DNA from: Bacillus sp. HNG
Lineage (GTDB): Bacteria > Bacillota > Bacilli > Bacillales > Bacillaceae_L
Direction of reading: 5' to 3'
Length of the DNA stretch: 64,000 bases
Assembly (NCBI RefSeq): GCF_003400205.1
Contig: NZ_QUQV01000002.1
Location: 62,001 to 126,000, forward strand
Each line of letters opens with the position of its first letter. The stretch's first letter is position 1. Positions 42,231 through 51,671 of the stretch are shown one piece after another. The notes below the pieces were generated by a model. The model did not search any database. It saw nothing but the letters and a program-made list of their open reading frames with translations, and was not told the origin of the DNA. The translations under genes and the position numbers were made by a program.

Positions 42231-43583
42231 TTACAAGTCCATTATTTCTTCTACCAAAGTTTGTTGGACAAATTCTAAGTCTTCCTCAGAAATCGCAAGT
42301 GGTGGAGCGAGGGTTAGCACATTATTATATCCTGCCACAGTGGCTCCATTTTTCCCGATAATAAGACCCTTTTGCAGACAGCCCGCTATGACTTTATTCA
42401 CTTGATTAACTTCAAGAGGTTCTTTCGTTTGTTTGTCCTTGACTAATTCAAGTCCAATCAATAACCCTTTCCCTCTTATGTCACCCACATACGGATGGTC
42501 CGCTAAAGCTGCCGAAAGACCGTCTTTTAATCGAATCCCAAGATCTTGTGATCGCTCAAAGAGTTTTTCATTTTCCATAATTTCTAGATTTTTAAGGGCT
42601 AAGGCACAAGCCGCTGGGTTTCCACCGAATGTATTCACATGGCGGAAATAATCATATTCCTCTGAGCCTTTAAATACTTCATAAATTTCCTTTTTGACGG
42701 CCGTTGCAGATAATGGCAGATACGCACTTGTAATGCCCTTCGCCATTGTAATAATATCTGGTTTCACCCCGTAATTCATATAACCAAATGCTTTACCGGT
42801 ACGACCGAACCCACATATGACCTCATCCACAATTAAAAGTGCACCATGTTTTTCACATACTTCCTTTACCCCCGCCATGTACTGGTCAGGTGGAACAATG
42901 ACACCTCCACCAGTAATGATTGGTTCCATAATCACCCCTGCGATTGTTTCACTAAGCTCCCACGTCATCATACGATCAATATCTTTTACTGACTGTAGGT
43001 CCGATGCTTTTGCATCTGCTTTTTCTTCTGATCGATATAAATCAGGTGGTGCAACATGGAGAAAACCTGGTGCGAGTGGTTCATATTTATATTTACGCTG
43101 CGCTTGACCAGTTGCGGCAAGCGACCCCATTGAATTTCCATGGTAGGCCCGATAACGTGAGATAAATTTGTAACGGGAGTGCTCCCCTTTTTGTTGATGA
43201 TATTGCCTTACTAATTTAAAAGCCGTTTCATTTGCTTCCGAACCACTATTGGAAAAGAAGATGACATACTCGTCTCCAAGCATTTCATTTAACTTTTCAG
43301 CAAGTTTTATCGCAGGTTCATGGCTATGTGTTAGTGGATAATAGGCCATTTCTTTAAGCTGTTCATGAGCAGCATCCGCAAGCTCTTTTCTTCCATACCC
43401 CACATTCACACACCAAAGCCCTGACATTCCATCGAGATACCGCTTCCCATTATGATCTGTTAACCATGACCCTTCTGCTTTCTGTATCACAAGAGTTGAA
43501 TTCGGATTATATGGCTTCATCGAATGCCATACATAATCCTTATCCTTTGTTAACAGGTCTTCCCCGTGTGTAACCTTTGTCAT
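42231..43583 (-). CDS. Class III aminotransferase (omega-amino acid:pyruvate type)
   Basis: A 450-residue PLP enzyme. LIVDEVICGFGRTG carries the cofactor Asp and ITMAKGITSAYLPLSA the PLP Lys (about residue 285). It has the features of beta-alanine/omega-amino acid aminotransferases. In this locus beta-alanine (or beta-aminoisobutyrate) plus pyruvate would give malonate semialdehyde and alanine. It follows the semialdehyde dehydrogenase gene by 18 bases. The exact amino donor is inferred from context. Confidence 0.88.
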   Translation of the reverse strand: MTKVTHGEDLLTKDKDYVWHSMKPYNPNSTLVIQKAEGSWLTDHNGKRYLDGMSGLWCVNVGYGRKELADAAHEQLKEMAYYPLTHSHEPAIKLAEKLNEMLGDEYVIFFSNSGSEANETAFKLVRQYHQQKGEHSRYKFISRYRAYHGNSMGSLAATGQAQRKYKYEPLAPGFLHVAPPDLYRSEEKADAKASDLQSVKDIDRMMTWELSETIAGVIMEPIITGGGVIVPPDQYMAGVKEVCEKHGALLIVDEVICGFGRTGKAFGYMNYGVKPDIITMAKGITSAYLPLSATAVKKEIYEVFKGSEEYDYFRHVNTFGGNPAACALALKNLEIMENEKLFERSQDLGIRLKDGLSAALADHPYVGDIRGKGLLIGLELVKDKQTKEPLEVNQVNKVIAGCLQKGLIIGKNGATVAGYNNVLTLAPPLAISEEDLEFVQQTLVEEIMDL

Positions 43584-43601
43584 ACCGCCTTCCCTCCTTT
43601 T

Positions 43602-45077
43602 TTAATAGTCGAAACGGGACGTTATCATCTTTTTACGTGTATAGAAATTCACTCCATCCTTCCCATTTACATGGAGGTCACCGTAAAAGGAATCCTTCCA
43701 ACCCGAGAATGGGAAAAACGCCATTGTTGCTGGTACACCAACATTGATACCAAGCATTCCTGCTTCTGCCTCTTCTCTAAACTGTCTGACTGCCCTTGCA
43801 TCCTTTGTATAGATGGTGGCGCCATTTCCAAAACGTGACTTTCGAATATAGTCAAGACCTTCATCTAAATCCTTAGCACGTAACAGACTTAGAACAGGTG
43901 CAAAGATTTCCTCCTTAGCAATCGTCATATCTGGAGTCACATGGTCAAAAATAGTAGGTCCAAAAAAGTTTCCTTCTGGCATCTCATCCATTTCTTTTCT
44001 TCCATCCCTTATGAGTTCCGCACCTTCCTCAAGCCCTTTTTCCACGTAGCCCAGAACTTTATTCAAGTGTGACTCGCGAATAACGGGAGTTAGTAACACC
44101 TCATCATCCATTCCATTCCCTATTGTTAGTTGATCTGCAGCATCCTTTAACGCTGAAACAAATTTTTCACCGTCTCCCACAACGACAACTGCACTACAAG
44201 CCATACAACGTTGTCCTGCACTACCAAAAGTAGAGCTGATAATATTAGCTACCGCTTTTTCCATATCTGCATCTGGCATGACAATATGGTGGTTTTTCGC
44301 ACCAGATAAGGCTTGAACTCGCTTGCCTTGCGCAGCTGCACGCTCATATACATATTTGGCAACAGGCTGTGAGCCAACAAATGATATGGCACTTACATTC
44401 GGATGATCTAGCAAACCATTTACAACATCGTGTGCCCCATGAACAACGTTTAACACTCCATTTGGTGCCCCCGCTTCCGTAAATAAGCGTGCAAGCTCAT
44501 TCGCAAGCATAGGTGTCCGTTCAGATGGCTTTAATACAAACGTATTTCCACATGCAATGGCTAAAGGGAACATCCACATTGGAACCATCATTGGGAAGTT
44601 AAATGGGGTAATTCCGCCTACTACCCCCAATGGGTAGCGGAACATTTCAGAGTCAATATCCTCCGCAATGTTGGATAATGTCTCACCCATCATTAACGTA
44701 GGAGCACCTGCTGCAAATTCCACACACTCAATTCCTCGTAACACTTCACCATGTGCTTCCTTATATGCTTTACCGTTTTCTTGAACAACCAGTCTTGCCA
44801 ACCTTTCATGGTTCTCAGAAAGTAAATAGTGATATTTGTATAAGATCCTTGCCCGTTTTGGAACCGGGGTATTTTTCCAGGTTTTGAATGCTTCTCTAGC
44901 AGCTTTTACAGCGAGTTCTACATCTTCCTTTGAAGAAAGCGGCACACGTACTAATGTTTCTTTTGTTGCAGGATTCGGCACCTCAAGTGTCTCTGTTCCA
45001 AGAGCATCTACCCATTCTCCATTTATATAGTTTTTTAGTACATCTGTTTCACGTTTAACTACAGTCATATTTTGCAT
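43602..45077 (-). CDS. mmsA: CoA-acylating (methyl)malonate-semialdehyde dehydrogenase
   Basis: A 491-residue ALDH-superfamily enzyme that oxidatively decarboxylates malonate or methylmalonate semialdehyde to acetyl- or propionyl-CoA. The Cys is in GQRCMA; where ordinary ALDHs have the general-base Glu, this reads LSGAKNH, the mark of the MmsA/IolA group. [11 protein letters not shown] and [12 protein letters not shown] agree. First gene of the unit mmsA-aminotransferase-ald-amidohydrolase. A cre-like site lies 64 bases upstream of its start. Confidence 0.93.
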   Translation of the reverse strand: MQNMTVVKRETDVLKNYINGEWVDALGTETLEVPNPATKETLVRVPLSSKEDVELAVKAAREAFKTWKNTPVPKRARILYKYHYLLSENHERLARLVVQENGKAYKEAHGEVLRGIECVEFAAGAPTLMMGETLSNIAEDIDSEMFRYPLGVVGGITPFNFPMMVPMWMFPLAIACGNTFVLKPSERTPMLANELARLFTEAGAPNGVLNVVHGAHDVVNGLLDHPNVSAISFVGSQPVAKYVYERAAAQGKRVQALSGAKNHHIVMPDADMEKAVANIISSTFGSAGQRCMACSAVVVVGDGEKFVSALKDAADQLTIGNGMDDEVLLTPVIRESHLNKVLGYVEKGLEEGAELIRDGRKEMDEMPEGNFFGPTIFDHVTPDMTIAKEEIFAPVLSLLRAKDLDEGLDYIRKSRFGNGATIYTKDARAVRQFREEAEAGMLGINVGVPATMAFFPFSGWKDSFYGDLHVNGKDGVNFYTRKKMITSRFDY

Positions 45078-45140
45078 TTCCTCCTTTTCGTAATCGAACG
45101 ATTCCTAGCCCTTACCCTATGGGTTCATTATCCTTTAATT

Positions 45141-45154
45141 TGAAAGTGCTTTCA
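45141..45154 (-). promoter_or_regulatory. cre-like site upstream of mmsA
   Basis: Minus-strand TGAAAGCACTTTCA is one base from the ideal CcpA site TGAAAGCGCTTTCA. Confidence 0.65.
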
Positions 45155-45216
45155 TTAGACATTCTGTAAAATAACTGCTTGTAATTTTTCCACATTATGA
45201 ATAATACCTTTGCACT

Positions 45217-45240
45217 AAAAAACCCACTCACAAAGTGGGC
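45217..45240 (-). terminator. Terminator of the pucR-type gene
   Basis: CCCACT (45223-45228) pairs with AGTGGG (45234-45239); six T follow on the minus strand. Confidence 0.78.
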
Positions 45241-46847
45241 TAAAGAACTTCCTTTTTCTCTTTTAACTGCTTGGATGAAACTAAAAACTCGTACGATAAA
45301 ATCATAAACTCAATAGCAAGTCGTTTTTCATGATTCATAAAGTCTGAGCCTAGTAGTTTTTCTAGCTTTTGAATACGGTGATATAGTGTTTGCCTCACAA
45401 TAAATAAGCGCTTTGCTGTTTCTTGTTTAGAGCCGTTACATGATAAATAGGTTTTAAGTGTTTCCATTAGCTTTCCATTATATTTTTTATCATATGCGAT
45501 GACTGGTTCTAAATATTCCAGAACCACCTCCTGTAAATCAATATGTCTGTGAAGCAATGAAATTAGTCGAAAAATATGTAAATCATCATAAAAATAACTC
45601 TGTGCTGGAACAGACATCCGGTTTTGAATTCGAATTGTTTCAAAAGCCGTTTGATAGCTTTTATGCACATCTGTTAACTCTTCTACAAATTTTCCAATAC
45701 CAAGTACCGGTTGAAGCTTTGCTTTTACACGATGTATGTCAGAGCTTAAAAGCCTTTGGATACCCTCTTGAACTCTTTCTTTCCATGTCGTAGTTGTTCG
45801 CTCATTGAGCATAATTAAAACGATGTTGTTTCTTTTTTCAGCCACAAAAAGTGTAAAACCCCGCTGTTCAAAAATAGCCCGGCTAAACATTTTGAAATAG
45901 GTTAAATCACTTGTTGTGTACTCGCCAATTGCATCCAATTTACAAATACAAACAACGGCTCCTTTTGGTTTACTTGTTGAATTCAATGCTAAATATTCAT
46001 TGATTGACTCTTGGCTTTGTTCACCTTCTAACCAATCATTGATCCATTCAGTTGCTTCTACTTTTTGCTTTTCCTCGACATAGAGGTTTCGAAGAAAAAG
46101 CTGAGCAAGAGCTGTTGCTGTTCGATCTAAAATCAGGTGATCAAATTCGGTTAATTCTCTGTCCTCAGTGATGATCGCCAATTCGGCATAGCGTTCACCT
46201 AATAAATGGATGGTGCTTTTCGCCACACAGGTAGAATCTTCAGACTGAGATTTTATACATTCTAATAGGTTCATACGTTTTTGTTCGGTAGCTTCTGGAA
46301 TAAATAGAGATTCATTGTTATTAAAGAGGATGATTACTTGAACATGGAGGTAGCCTCTAATAAATTTTAGAATGTCAACATAATGATCGATTGTTAATAA
46401 TCTTTTATTTAATGCTTGTGAGTAACTTTCAAGGTTTGAAATCACTTGGTATTGGCGATTAATAAGAAGTCCATGGATGTCTTGGGTAATTTCAACAAAC
46501 GGGACTTCTTGTAAAAAAAGGATAATTGGAAAGTGGGACTTATTTGCAATATCAATAATTTCGGGTGGGATCGATGAGGTATATGTTCCTATTTCAATAC
46601 AGATTCCTGCTGCCTGTGAATCAATTAACTGTTCAATGACTGAGATGAATTTTTCCTTATTATCCCTCCAAGCAACTCCTGTTGATAGAATTAATTCATT
46701 TCCATTTAAAAGATTCCTGATATTTGTTACTTCAACAACGTGGACCCATTTTACTTGTCGCCCGAGTCCTTCTTTACCAGCAATCACTTTACTGTTTTCA
46801 AAATGCCTTCGACTTAAAATATCTTCAACGGTAATAGATGATTTCAA
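45240..46847 (-). CDS. PucR-family transcriptional regulator
   Basis: A 535-residue regulator. The N-terminal PucR domain (about 5-125; starts with ITVEDILSRRHFENSKVIAGKEGL, includes GNELILSTG) senses a ligand. A GGDEF-like region fills the middle, and the C-terminal helix-turn-helix (about 465-510; GSKQETAKRLFIVRQTLYHRIQKLEKLLG) is of the CdaR/PucR type. It lies between the two halves of the pyrimidine locus and is its likely pathway-specific regulator; B. subtilis PucR controls purine catabolism. The effector here is probably a pyrimidine or ureido compound (inference). Confidence 0.9.
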   Translation of the reverse strand: MKSSITVEDILSRRHFENSKVIAGKEGLGRQVKWVHVVEVTNIRNLLNGNELILSTGVAWRDNKEKFISVIEQLIDSQAAGICIEIGTYTSSIPPEIIDIANKSHFPIILFLQEVPFVEITQDIHGLLINRQYQVISNLESYSQALNKRLLTIDHYVDILKFIRGYLHVQVIILFNNNESLFIPEATEQKRMNLLECIKSQSEDSTCVAKSTIHLLGERYAELAIITEDRELTEFDHLILDRTATALAQLFLRNLYVEEKQKVEATEWINDWLEGEQSQESINEYLALNSTSKPKGAVVCICKLDAIGEYTTSDLTYFKMFSRAIFEQRGFTLFVAEKRNNIVLIMLNERTTTTWKERVQEGIQRLLSSDIHRVKAKLQPVLGIGKFVEELTDVHKSYQTAFETIRIQNRMSVPAQSYFYDDLHIFRLISLLHRHIDLQEVVLEYLEPVIAYDKKYNGKLMETLKTYLSCNGSKQETAKRLFIVRQTLYHRIQKLEKLLGSDFMNHEKRLAIEFMILSYEFLVSSKQLKEKKEVL

Positions 46848-46942
46848 TCTACAGCTCCCCTATACTGAATTTTCAGACTACCTATAGTATATACGATATT
46901 GGTGAATAAAAGGGGGGTTTTTCCCAATAATTTTTACCAGCT

Positions 46943-46980
46943 AAAAAAGCCAGTCTCTTTTAAGTAAAGACACCGGCTTT
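46943..46980 (-). terminator. Terminator after the 70-residue protein gene
   Basis: AAAGCCAGTCTCTT pairs with AAAGACACCGGCTTT (with two bulges); six T follow on the minus strand. Confidence 0.8.
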
Positions 46981-47005
46981 GACATGTTGATCTTGATACA
47001 GACTC

Positions 47006-47218
47006 TTAAGCACCTTCCTGTTGTTGCTTGATAAGCATTACCGCAAAATATTTACGCCCTTCTGGTGTAATAATGTGTAAAGTCTCTTTTTGAACGTTAT
47101 TCTCAAAATCTACGAATGCCCCACTTAGATTTTCGATGACACTCGTCATTTTATAGCCTTTTTGAAGTAAAAAATCTATTTTGTCTCTCTCTTGTAAAAA
47201 GATTTGGTATTCTGACAT
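47006..47218 (-). CDS. 70-residue unknown protein of the pyrimidine locus
   Basis: Starts at 47218 behind AAAGGAGTG. It is soluble, reading helix (residues 3-18, Glu/Asp/Lys rich), then a second helix and a beta strand pair (ETLHIITPEGRKYFAV). No cysteines or membrane segment. It is 27 bases after the NCS2 permease gene, so it is probably part of that transcript. I do not recognise a family; a regulatory or accessory role to the permeases is a guess. Confidence 0.7.
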   Translation of the reverse strand: MSEYQIFLQERDKIDFLLQKGYKMTSVIENLSGAFVDFENNVQKETLHIITPEGRKYFAVMLIKQQQEGA

Positions 47219-47245
47219 GTATGGACACTCCTTTGAATCATACTT

Positions 47246-48568
47246 TTATTGTGCAGTTGTTTTCTGATCTAACTCAACCTCATACATATTAACTTCTTCA
47301 CCAGTTACGCCTCCAGGTAGAGCCCAATTTAATAGAACCCCTAAAATAGCTGCCAGAGCCATCCCATGAATTTCAAAGTTTGCTGTAAACTTCATGATAG
47401 CTCCACCAATCCCAACCACTAAAATGACGGATGAAATGATTAGGTTACGTTTATCGTCTAAATCTACTTTACTATCAACAAGCATCCGTAATCCAGAAGC
47501 AGCAATGATTCCAAATAATAATAGGGAAATTCCACCCATTACTGCAGTTGGAATCGAACTAATGAGTGCCGTAATTTTTCCGATAAACCCAAACAATATC
47601 GCAAACACTGCTGCACCGCCGATAACAAAAACGCTAAATACTCTCGTAATCGCTAATACACCAATATTTTCTCCGTACGTCGTATTTGGAGGACCACCCA
47701 TTAAGGCTGCAAGCATGGTAGCAAGACCGTCTCCCATAATTGAGCGATGTAAACCAGGTCTCTGGATCAAATCTTTACTAACAACTTTACTTAATACCAT
47801 TTGATGACCGATATGTTCAGATAATGTAACAATCGAAACGGGTACCATTAACGCAATAATACTTAATGTCACTGTGGGGGAATAATGGACAAAAGGAAAA
47901 AGAAAATCTGGCATTTCAAAAATTTTAGCAGACTTAACACCTGATAGATCTACCAATCCAACGATGGCACCAAATATATAACCGCCAACAATCCCAATCA
48001 AAACGGGAATTAAATTTAAAAAACCTCTTAGGAAGATGGAGCTTAAAATTACAATAAGCAGTGTAACTAGTGCAACCGAAAAGTGAAGTAGACTATATTC
48101 ACCATTTGCGTCATTCATTGCCATACCGACTGCAGTTGGTGCAAGGCTAAGACCGATTACAATGATAACGGGTCCAACAACAACTGGTGGAAGTAATTTA
48201 ACTAGCCATTTATGGCCCGTTCCTTTAATAATGAGAGCAACAATCCCGTATACAAGACCTGCTAAAAAACTACCAATCATTGCGGCACCTGGACCATCCG
48301 CTGCGGTTGCAGCTATGATTGGCGCGATAAATGCAAATGAGGAACCAACATAGGCAGGAACCTGCCCCTTTGTAATAATGAGAAAAGTCAACGTTCCAAT
48401 TCCACTTGAAATAAGGGCTACACCTGGGGATAACCCAACAAGATACGGAACTAAGATTGTTGCTCCGAACATCGCAAACAAGTGCTGAATGCTTAATACT
48501 AAAAACTTCCCTGGAGGTGGTGTCTCATTTATCCCTAAAACAACCTTTTTTGAATCTACACCGCTCAT
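47246..48568 (-). CDS. NCS2-family uracil/xanthine permease
   Basis: A 440-residue membrane transporter with about 14 segments. N-terminal LSIQHLFAMFGATILVP and the NCS2 motif region GGPPNTTYGENIGV are typical of UraA/PyrP uracil permeases. It probably imports uracil for catabolism. It follows the NCS1 gene after about 75 bases. PyrP normally lies in the biosynthetic pyr operon, so this copy is dedicated to degradation. Confidence 0.9.
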   Translation of the reverse strand: MSGVDSKKVVLGINETPPPGKFLVLSIQHLFAMFGATILVPYLVGLSPGVALISSGIGTLTFLIITKGQVPAYVGSSFAFIAPIIAATAADGPGAAMIGSFLAGLVYGIVALIIKGTGHKWLVKLLPPVVVGPVIIVIGLSLAPTAVGMAMNDANGEYSLLHFSVALVTLLIVILSSIFLRGFLNLIPVLIGIVGGYIFGAIVGLVDLSGVKSAKIFEMPDFLFPFVHYSPTVTLSIIALMVPVSIVTLSEHIGHQMVLSKVVSKDLIQRPGLHRSIMGDGLATMLAALMGGPPNTTYGENIGVLAITRVFSVFVIGGAAVFAILFGFIGKITALISSIPTAVMGGISLLLFGIIAASGLRMLVDSKVDLDDKRNLIISSVILVVGIGGAIMKFTANFEIHGMALAAILGVLLNWALPGGVTGEEVNMYEVELDQKTTAQ

Positions 48569-48643
48569 TCCTCTTCCCCCTTTACTTTCGCTTTTTTCTA
48601 TAATTACTTAACCAATACTGTGTTTACGTCTCTTTTGAGAAAA

Positions 48644-50119
48644 CTAAATCTTTGAATCTACCGTCGTTTCTGATGCAATTACAACTTCCTCATTTTCTGA
48701 GATTTCCCAGTCACGCCCCACTGTGATACCTAAATACTTTTCATCATCAGGATCAACAATTTCTGCCTGGGTAAACTTTTTGAAATACCAATATTTTGCG
48801 AGTACATAATAAATAACCGCTCCCACACCAAATCCGACAAAGAATGAATATGCGGAGAAGAAATAAGATGCAGTACCTCCAATGATCCAAGCCATCATAC
48901 CTGCCCAATTGACTCCATTAGAATATCTAAACTGTCCCTCACTCTCATAAAGCTCTGGAACGTTAACACGTCTCTTTCTAAGGATGTAATAATCAGTAAA
49001 TAAAATTCCTACAATAGCTGATAGAACTCCCCCAATAATAAGTAGTGCTGGAATGATGACTCCAAATAATTTCCAAGGCTGTATGATAACCCCTATGATT
49101 CCGGCCGTAATAACGCCTGCCCAAAATGGATATTTTGGTCCTCCCACATTGGAAAAGATAGTTGCTGCAGGTATTACGTTAGCAGCAGTATTTGTTGACC
49201 ATTGAGCAAGAACAATCATTAATAAAAGGATAACTAATACAATTCCACTAGCTGCTTCTTGTAAGGCAACAACAGGATCATAATTTAAGACTGCAACGTA
49301 CGCCACCGCACCAATGATAATCATTAATAAATTGACAAGTGGCATAACGACAACATTGCCCGCAATTTGGGCTTTGTTTCGTTTAAACCAGTTTCTTTCA
49401 TACCGTGGAGCTTTAAAGAATCTGGATAACGATGGCATATCAGCAGCAAGTGTTGCCCAAAAGCCCATGTTTGCCATAACAACCACCATAAATGCAGTTA
49501 TTGCAGCAGTTCCATTAACTGGACTTTCAACCCATGTCCAAATATCTCTGCCTTGGTCAGCCGCTTTTCCAGATAGGGAAATAAACATCCAAAACGAGAT
49601 AAGTAAAATGATAGGGGCAGCTAAATCTGCAAATCTCTCAATGGCTTTCATTCCAAGAGCTGTGTTAACTAACTGAAAGGCAGCAAACAATAAAAAACAG
49701 ATAAACCAGTTATCAAATCCCACGAGAGTTTTTAAAATTGCATTCATGGCGGTTGCACCAAAATAGGTATTAATTCCAAACCAACAAGAGGCTGTTACAC
49801 CACGCACTACTGATGGTATATGAGTTCCAATCGTACCGAAAGGAGCTCTCATATAGACTGGAAAGGAAAGCCCATGCTCTACTCCAATATCACCGATAAA
49901 CGTCATAAAAACACCTATTAACACTGAGCCTATGATGGTAGCAACAATCACCCATCCAAGAGGTAAATGTCTAACCCCGTCTCCCCCGATCGCAAAAGCC
50001 GCTAGTAAAATTGCCATACCAACCCAAATCAAGGAGAAACCAAGCGCACTTATCTTTCTAGCCCCATGGCCTATAGGAAACAAGTCTGGAGATTTCAGAT
50101 AACTACTGTTTTTTTTCAT
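48644..50119 (-). CDS. NCS1-family nucleobase permease
   Basis: A 491-residue protein of the cytosine/uracil/allantoin permease family with 12 predicted helices. IGHGARKISALGFSLIWVGM starts the membrane part, and SCWFGINTYFGATAMNAIL is the conserved substrate-site helix 3. It is like PucI or Mhp1. The substrate in this locus could be a dihydropyrimidine, uracil or allantoin-like compound; the sequence does not tell. It is followed by the NCS2 permease gene. Confidence 0.88.
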   Translation of the reverse strand: MKKNSSYLKSPDLFPIGHGARKISALGFSLIWVGMAILLAAFAIGGDGVRHLPLGWVIVATIIGSVLIGVFMTFIGDIGVEHGLSFPVYMRAPFGTIGTHIPSVVRGVTASCWFGINTYFGATAMNAILKTLVGFDNWFICFLLFAAFQLVNTALGMKAIERFADLAAPIILLISFWMFISLSGKAADQGRDIWTWVESPVNGTAAITAFMVVVMANMGFWATLAADMPSLSRFFKAPRYERNWFKRNKAQIAGNVVVMPLVNLLMIIIGAVAYVAVLNYDPVVALQEAASGIVLVILLLMIVLAQWSTNTAANVIPAATIFSNVGGPKYPFWAGVITAGIIGVIIQPWKLFGVIIPALLIIGGVLSAIVGILFTDYYILRKRRVNVPELYESEGQFRYSNGVNWAGMMAWIIGGTASYFFSAYSFFVGFGVGAVIYYVLAKYWYFKKFTQAEIVDPDDEKYLGITVGRDWEISENEEVVIASETTVDSKI

Positions 50120-50233
50120 GACAACACCCTTTCTGGATTTTATTTTGAATATTCTGAATTATAAAACCGGAACTCACCTCATTTCCTTTTCTTAAATGAA
50201 GGAAGGAGCATCAACTCCCTCCTTTCACTAACA

Positions 50234-51655
50234 TTACACTGTGGCTGTTTTATCCTTTGCCATTTCAAAATTCTCACCGTATTTTGCACGTTTAATGAAT
50301 TGACCTGCACCTAGTTTTCCAACAAATTGTTTATCACGAACAACAAATTCCCCTCTAGATAAAACAGATACGGGTTCGCCGGTAAACTTCATCCCTTCAA
50401 AGGCGCTGTAATCAACTGCCATATGGTGAGTTTCAGCAGATATGGTACGCTCGATATTTGGATCAAAAATCACAATATCGGCATCCGCTCCAACCGCGAT
50501 TGTACCCTTCTTTGGATACAGTCCAAATAATTTCGCAACTCTAGTAGATGTTAAGTCTACAAACTGATTTAAGGTAATTCTTCCTTTTTTGACACCTTCT
50601 GAGAATAGAACCGTTAATCGCTCTTCAATCATTGGTCCCCCATTAGGAATTTTCGAGAAATCACCTAAACCAAGCTCCTTTTGACCTTTAAAATCAAACG
50701 AACACTGATCTGAACCAAATGTCTGAAGCTGCCCTGTTCTTAGTGCATTCCACAGTACATCTTGATTCCATTTTTCACGTAATGGTGGTGACCAGACATA
50801 CTTAGCCCCTTCAAAATTGGGCTTTTCCAGATACGATTGATCGAGAACTAAATATTGTGGACATGTTTCTCCCCACACATCAAAGCCTTTTTCTCTTGCT
50901 TCAGTAATGGCTTTAACAGCGTCTGCACATGTAACATGAACGACGTAAAGCTGAGAATTCGCAAGTCCTGCGAAGGTTGCAGCTCTTTCTGTTGCCTCTC
51001 CTTCTATCTCTTGAGGTCTTGTTAATGCATGATAGATTGGATCTGTCTTTCCTTCACTCAGAGACTTTTTCACAAGATAGTCGATGACATCTCCATTTTC
51101 AGCGTGAACCATGACGAGGGCACCTAATTCTTTAGCAGCAAGTAGTGTTTTAAATAAGGTTTCGTCATCCGCCTGAAGGACATTTTTATAGGCCATAAAT
51201 ACTTTGAAGGATGTGATCCCTTCATTTTCAATCACGGATGGAAGTTCATTTAATACTGCATCATTTACTTCTCCAATTGAAAGGTGAAAGCCATAATCAA
51301 TAACTGCTTTGCCCTTTGATTTCCCGTGCCATGTATCAATCGCATCTTTTAAAGGTTCACCTTTATTGGATAAACAAAAATCAATAATTGTCGTTGTTCC
51401 TCCAAAGGCAGCGGCAATTGTTCCGGTTTCAAAATCATCTTTTGTGACTGTACCTCCGAAAGGCATTTCTAGATGGGTATGAGGATCGATTCCACCTGGA
51501 AATATATAGCACCCATTTGCATCAATTACTTCACCACCTTCAGTCGAAAGATTCATCCCGATTTGGCTGATTACGCCATTCTCCACAAGAATTTCTGCTT
51601 GATACGTATCTGTTGCTGTTACAATGGTTCCATTTCTAATTATCTTCTTCATCAT
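50234..51655 (-). CDS. hydA: Dihydropyrimidinase
   Basis: A 473-residue cyclic amidohydrolase that opens dihydrouracil or dihydrothymine to the N-carbamoyl beta-amino acid. The binuclear zinc site is visible: GGIDPHTHLEMPFGG, the carbamylated Lys in SFKVFMAYK, then VHAENGD, VHVTC and GSDQCSF. Length and motifs match D-hydantoinase/dihydropyrimidinases. The neighbours PreA and PreT make the pyrimidine role clear. It follows preA by 16 bases. Confidence 0.93.
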   Translation of the reverse strand: MMKKIIRNGTIVTATDTYQAEILVENGVISQIGMNLSTEGGEVIDANGCYIFPGGIDPHTHLEMPFGGTVTKDDFETGTIAAAFGGTTTIIDFCLSNKGEPLKDAIDTWHGKSKGKAVIDYGFHLSIGEVNDAVLNELPSVIENEGITSFKVFMAYKNVLQADDETLFKTLLAAKELGALVMVHAENGDVIDYLVKKSLSEGKTDPIYHALTRPQEIEGEATERAATFAGLANSQLYVVHVTCADAVKAITEAREKGFDVWGETCPQYLVLDQSYLEKPNFEGAKYVWSPPLREKWNQDVLWNALRTGQLQTFGSDQCSFDFKGQKELGLGDFSKIPNGGPMIEERLTVLFSEGVKKGRITLNQFVDLTSTRVAKLFGLYPKKGTIAVGADADIVIFDPNIERTISAETHHMAVDYSAFEGMKFTGEPVSVLSRGEFVVRDKQFVGKLGAGQFIKRAKYGENFEMAKDKTATV

Positions 51656-51671
51656 AACCCTCCCCTAGAAA

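Noticed and set aside
45078-45239. Sigma-54 type promoter upstream of mmsA
   Set aside because: No GG-N10-GC pair with the right context was found, and the PucR-type regulator lacks an AAA+ domain.
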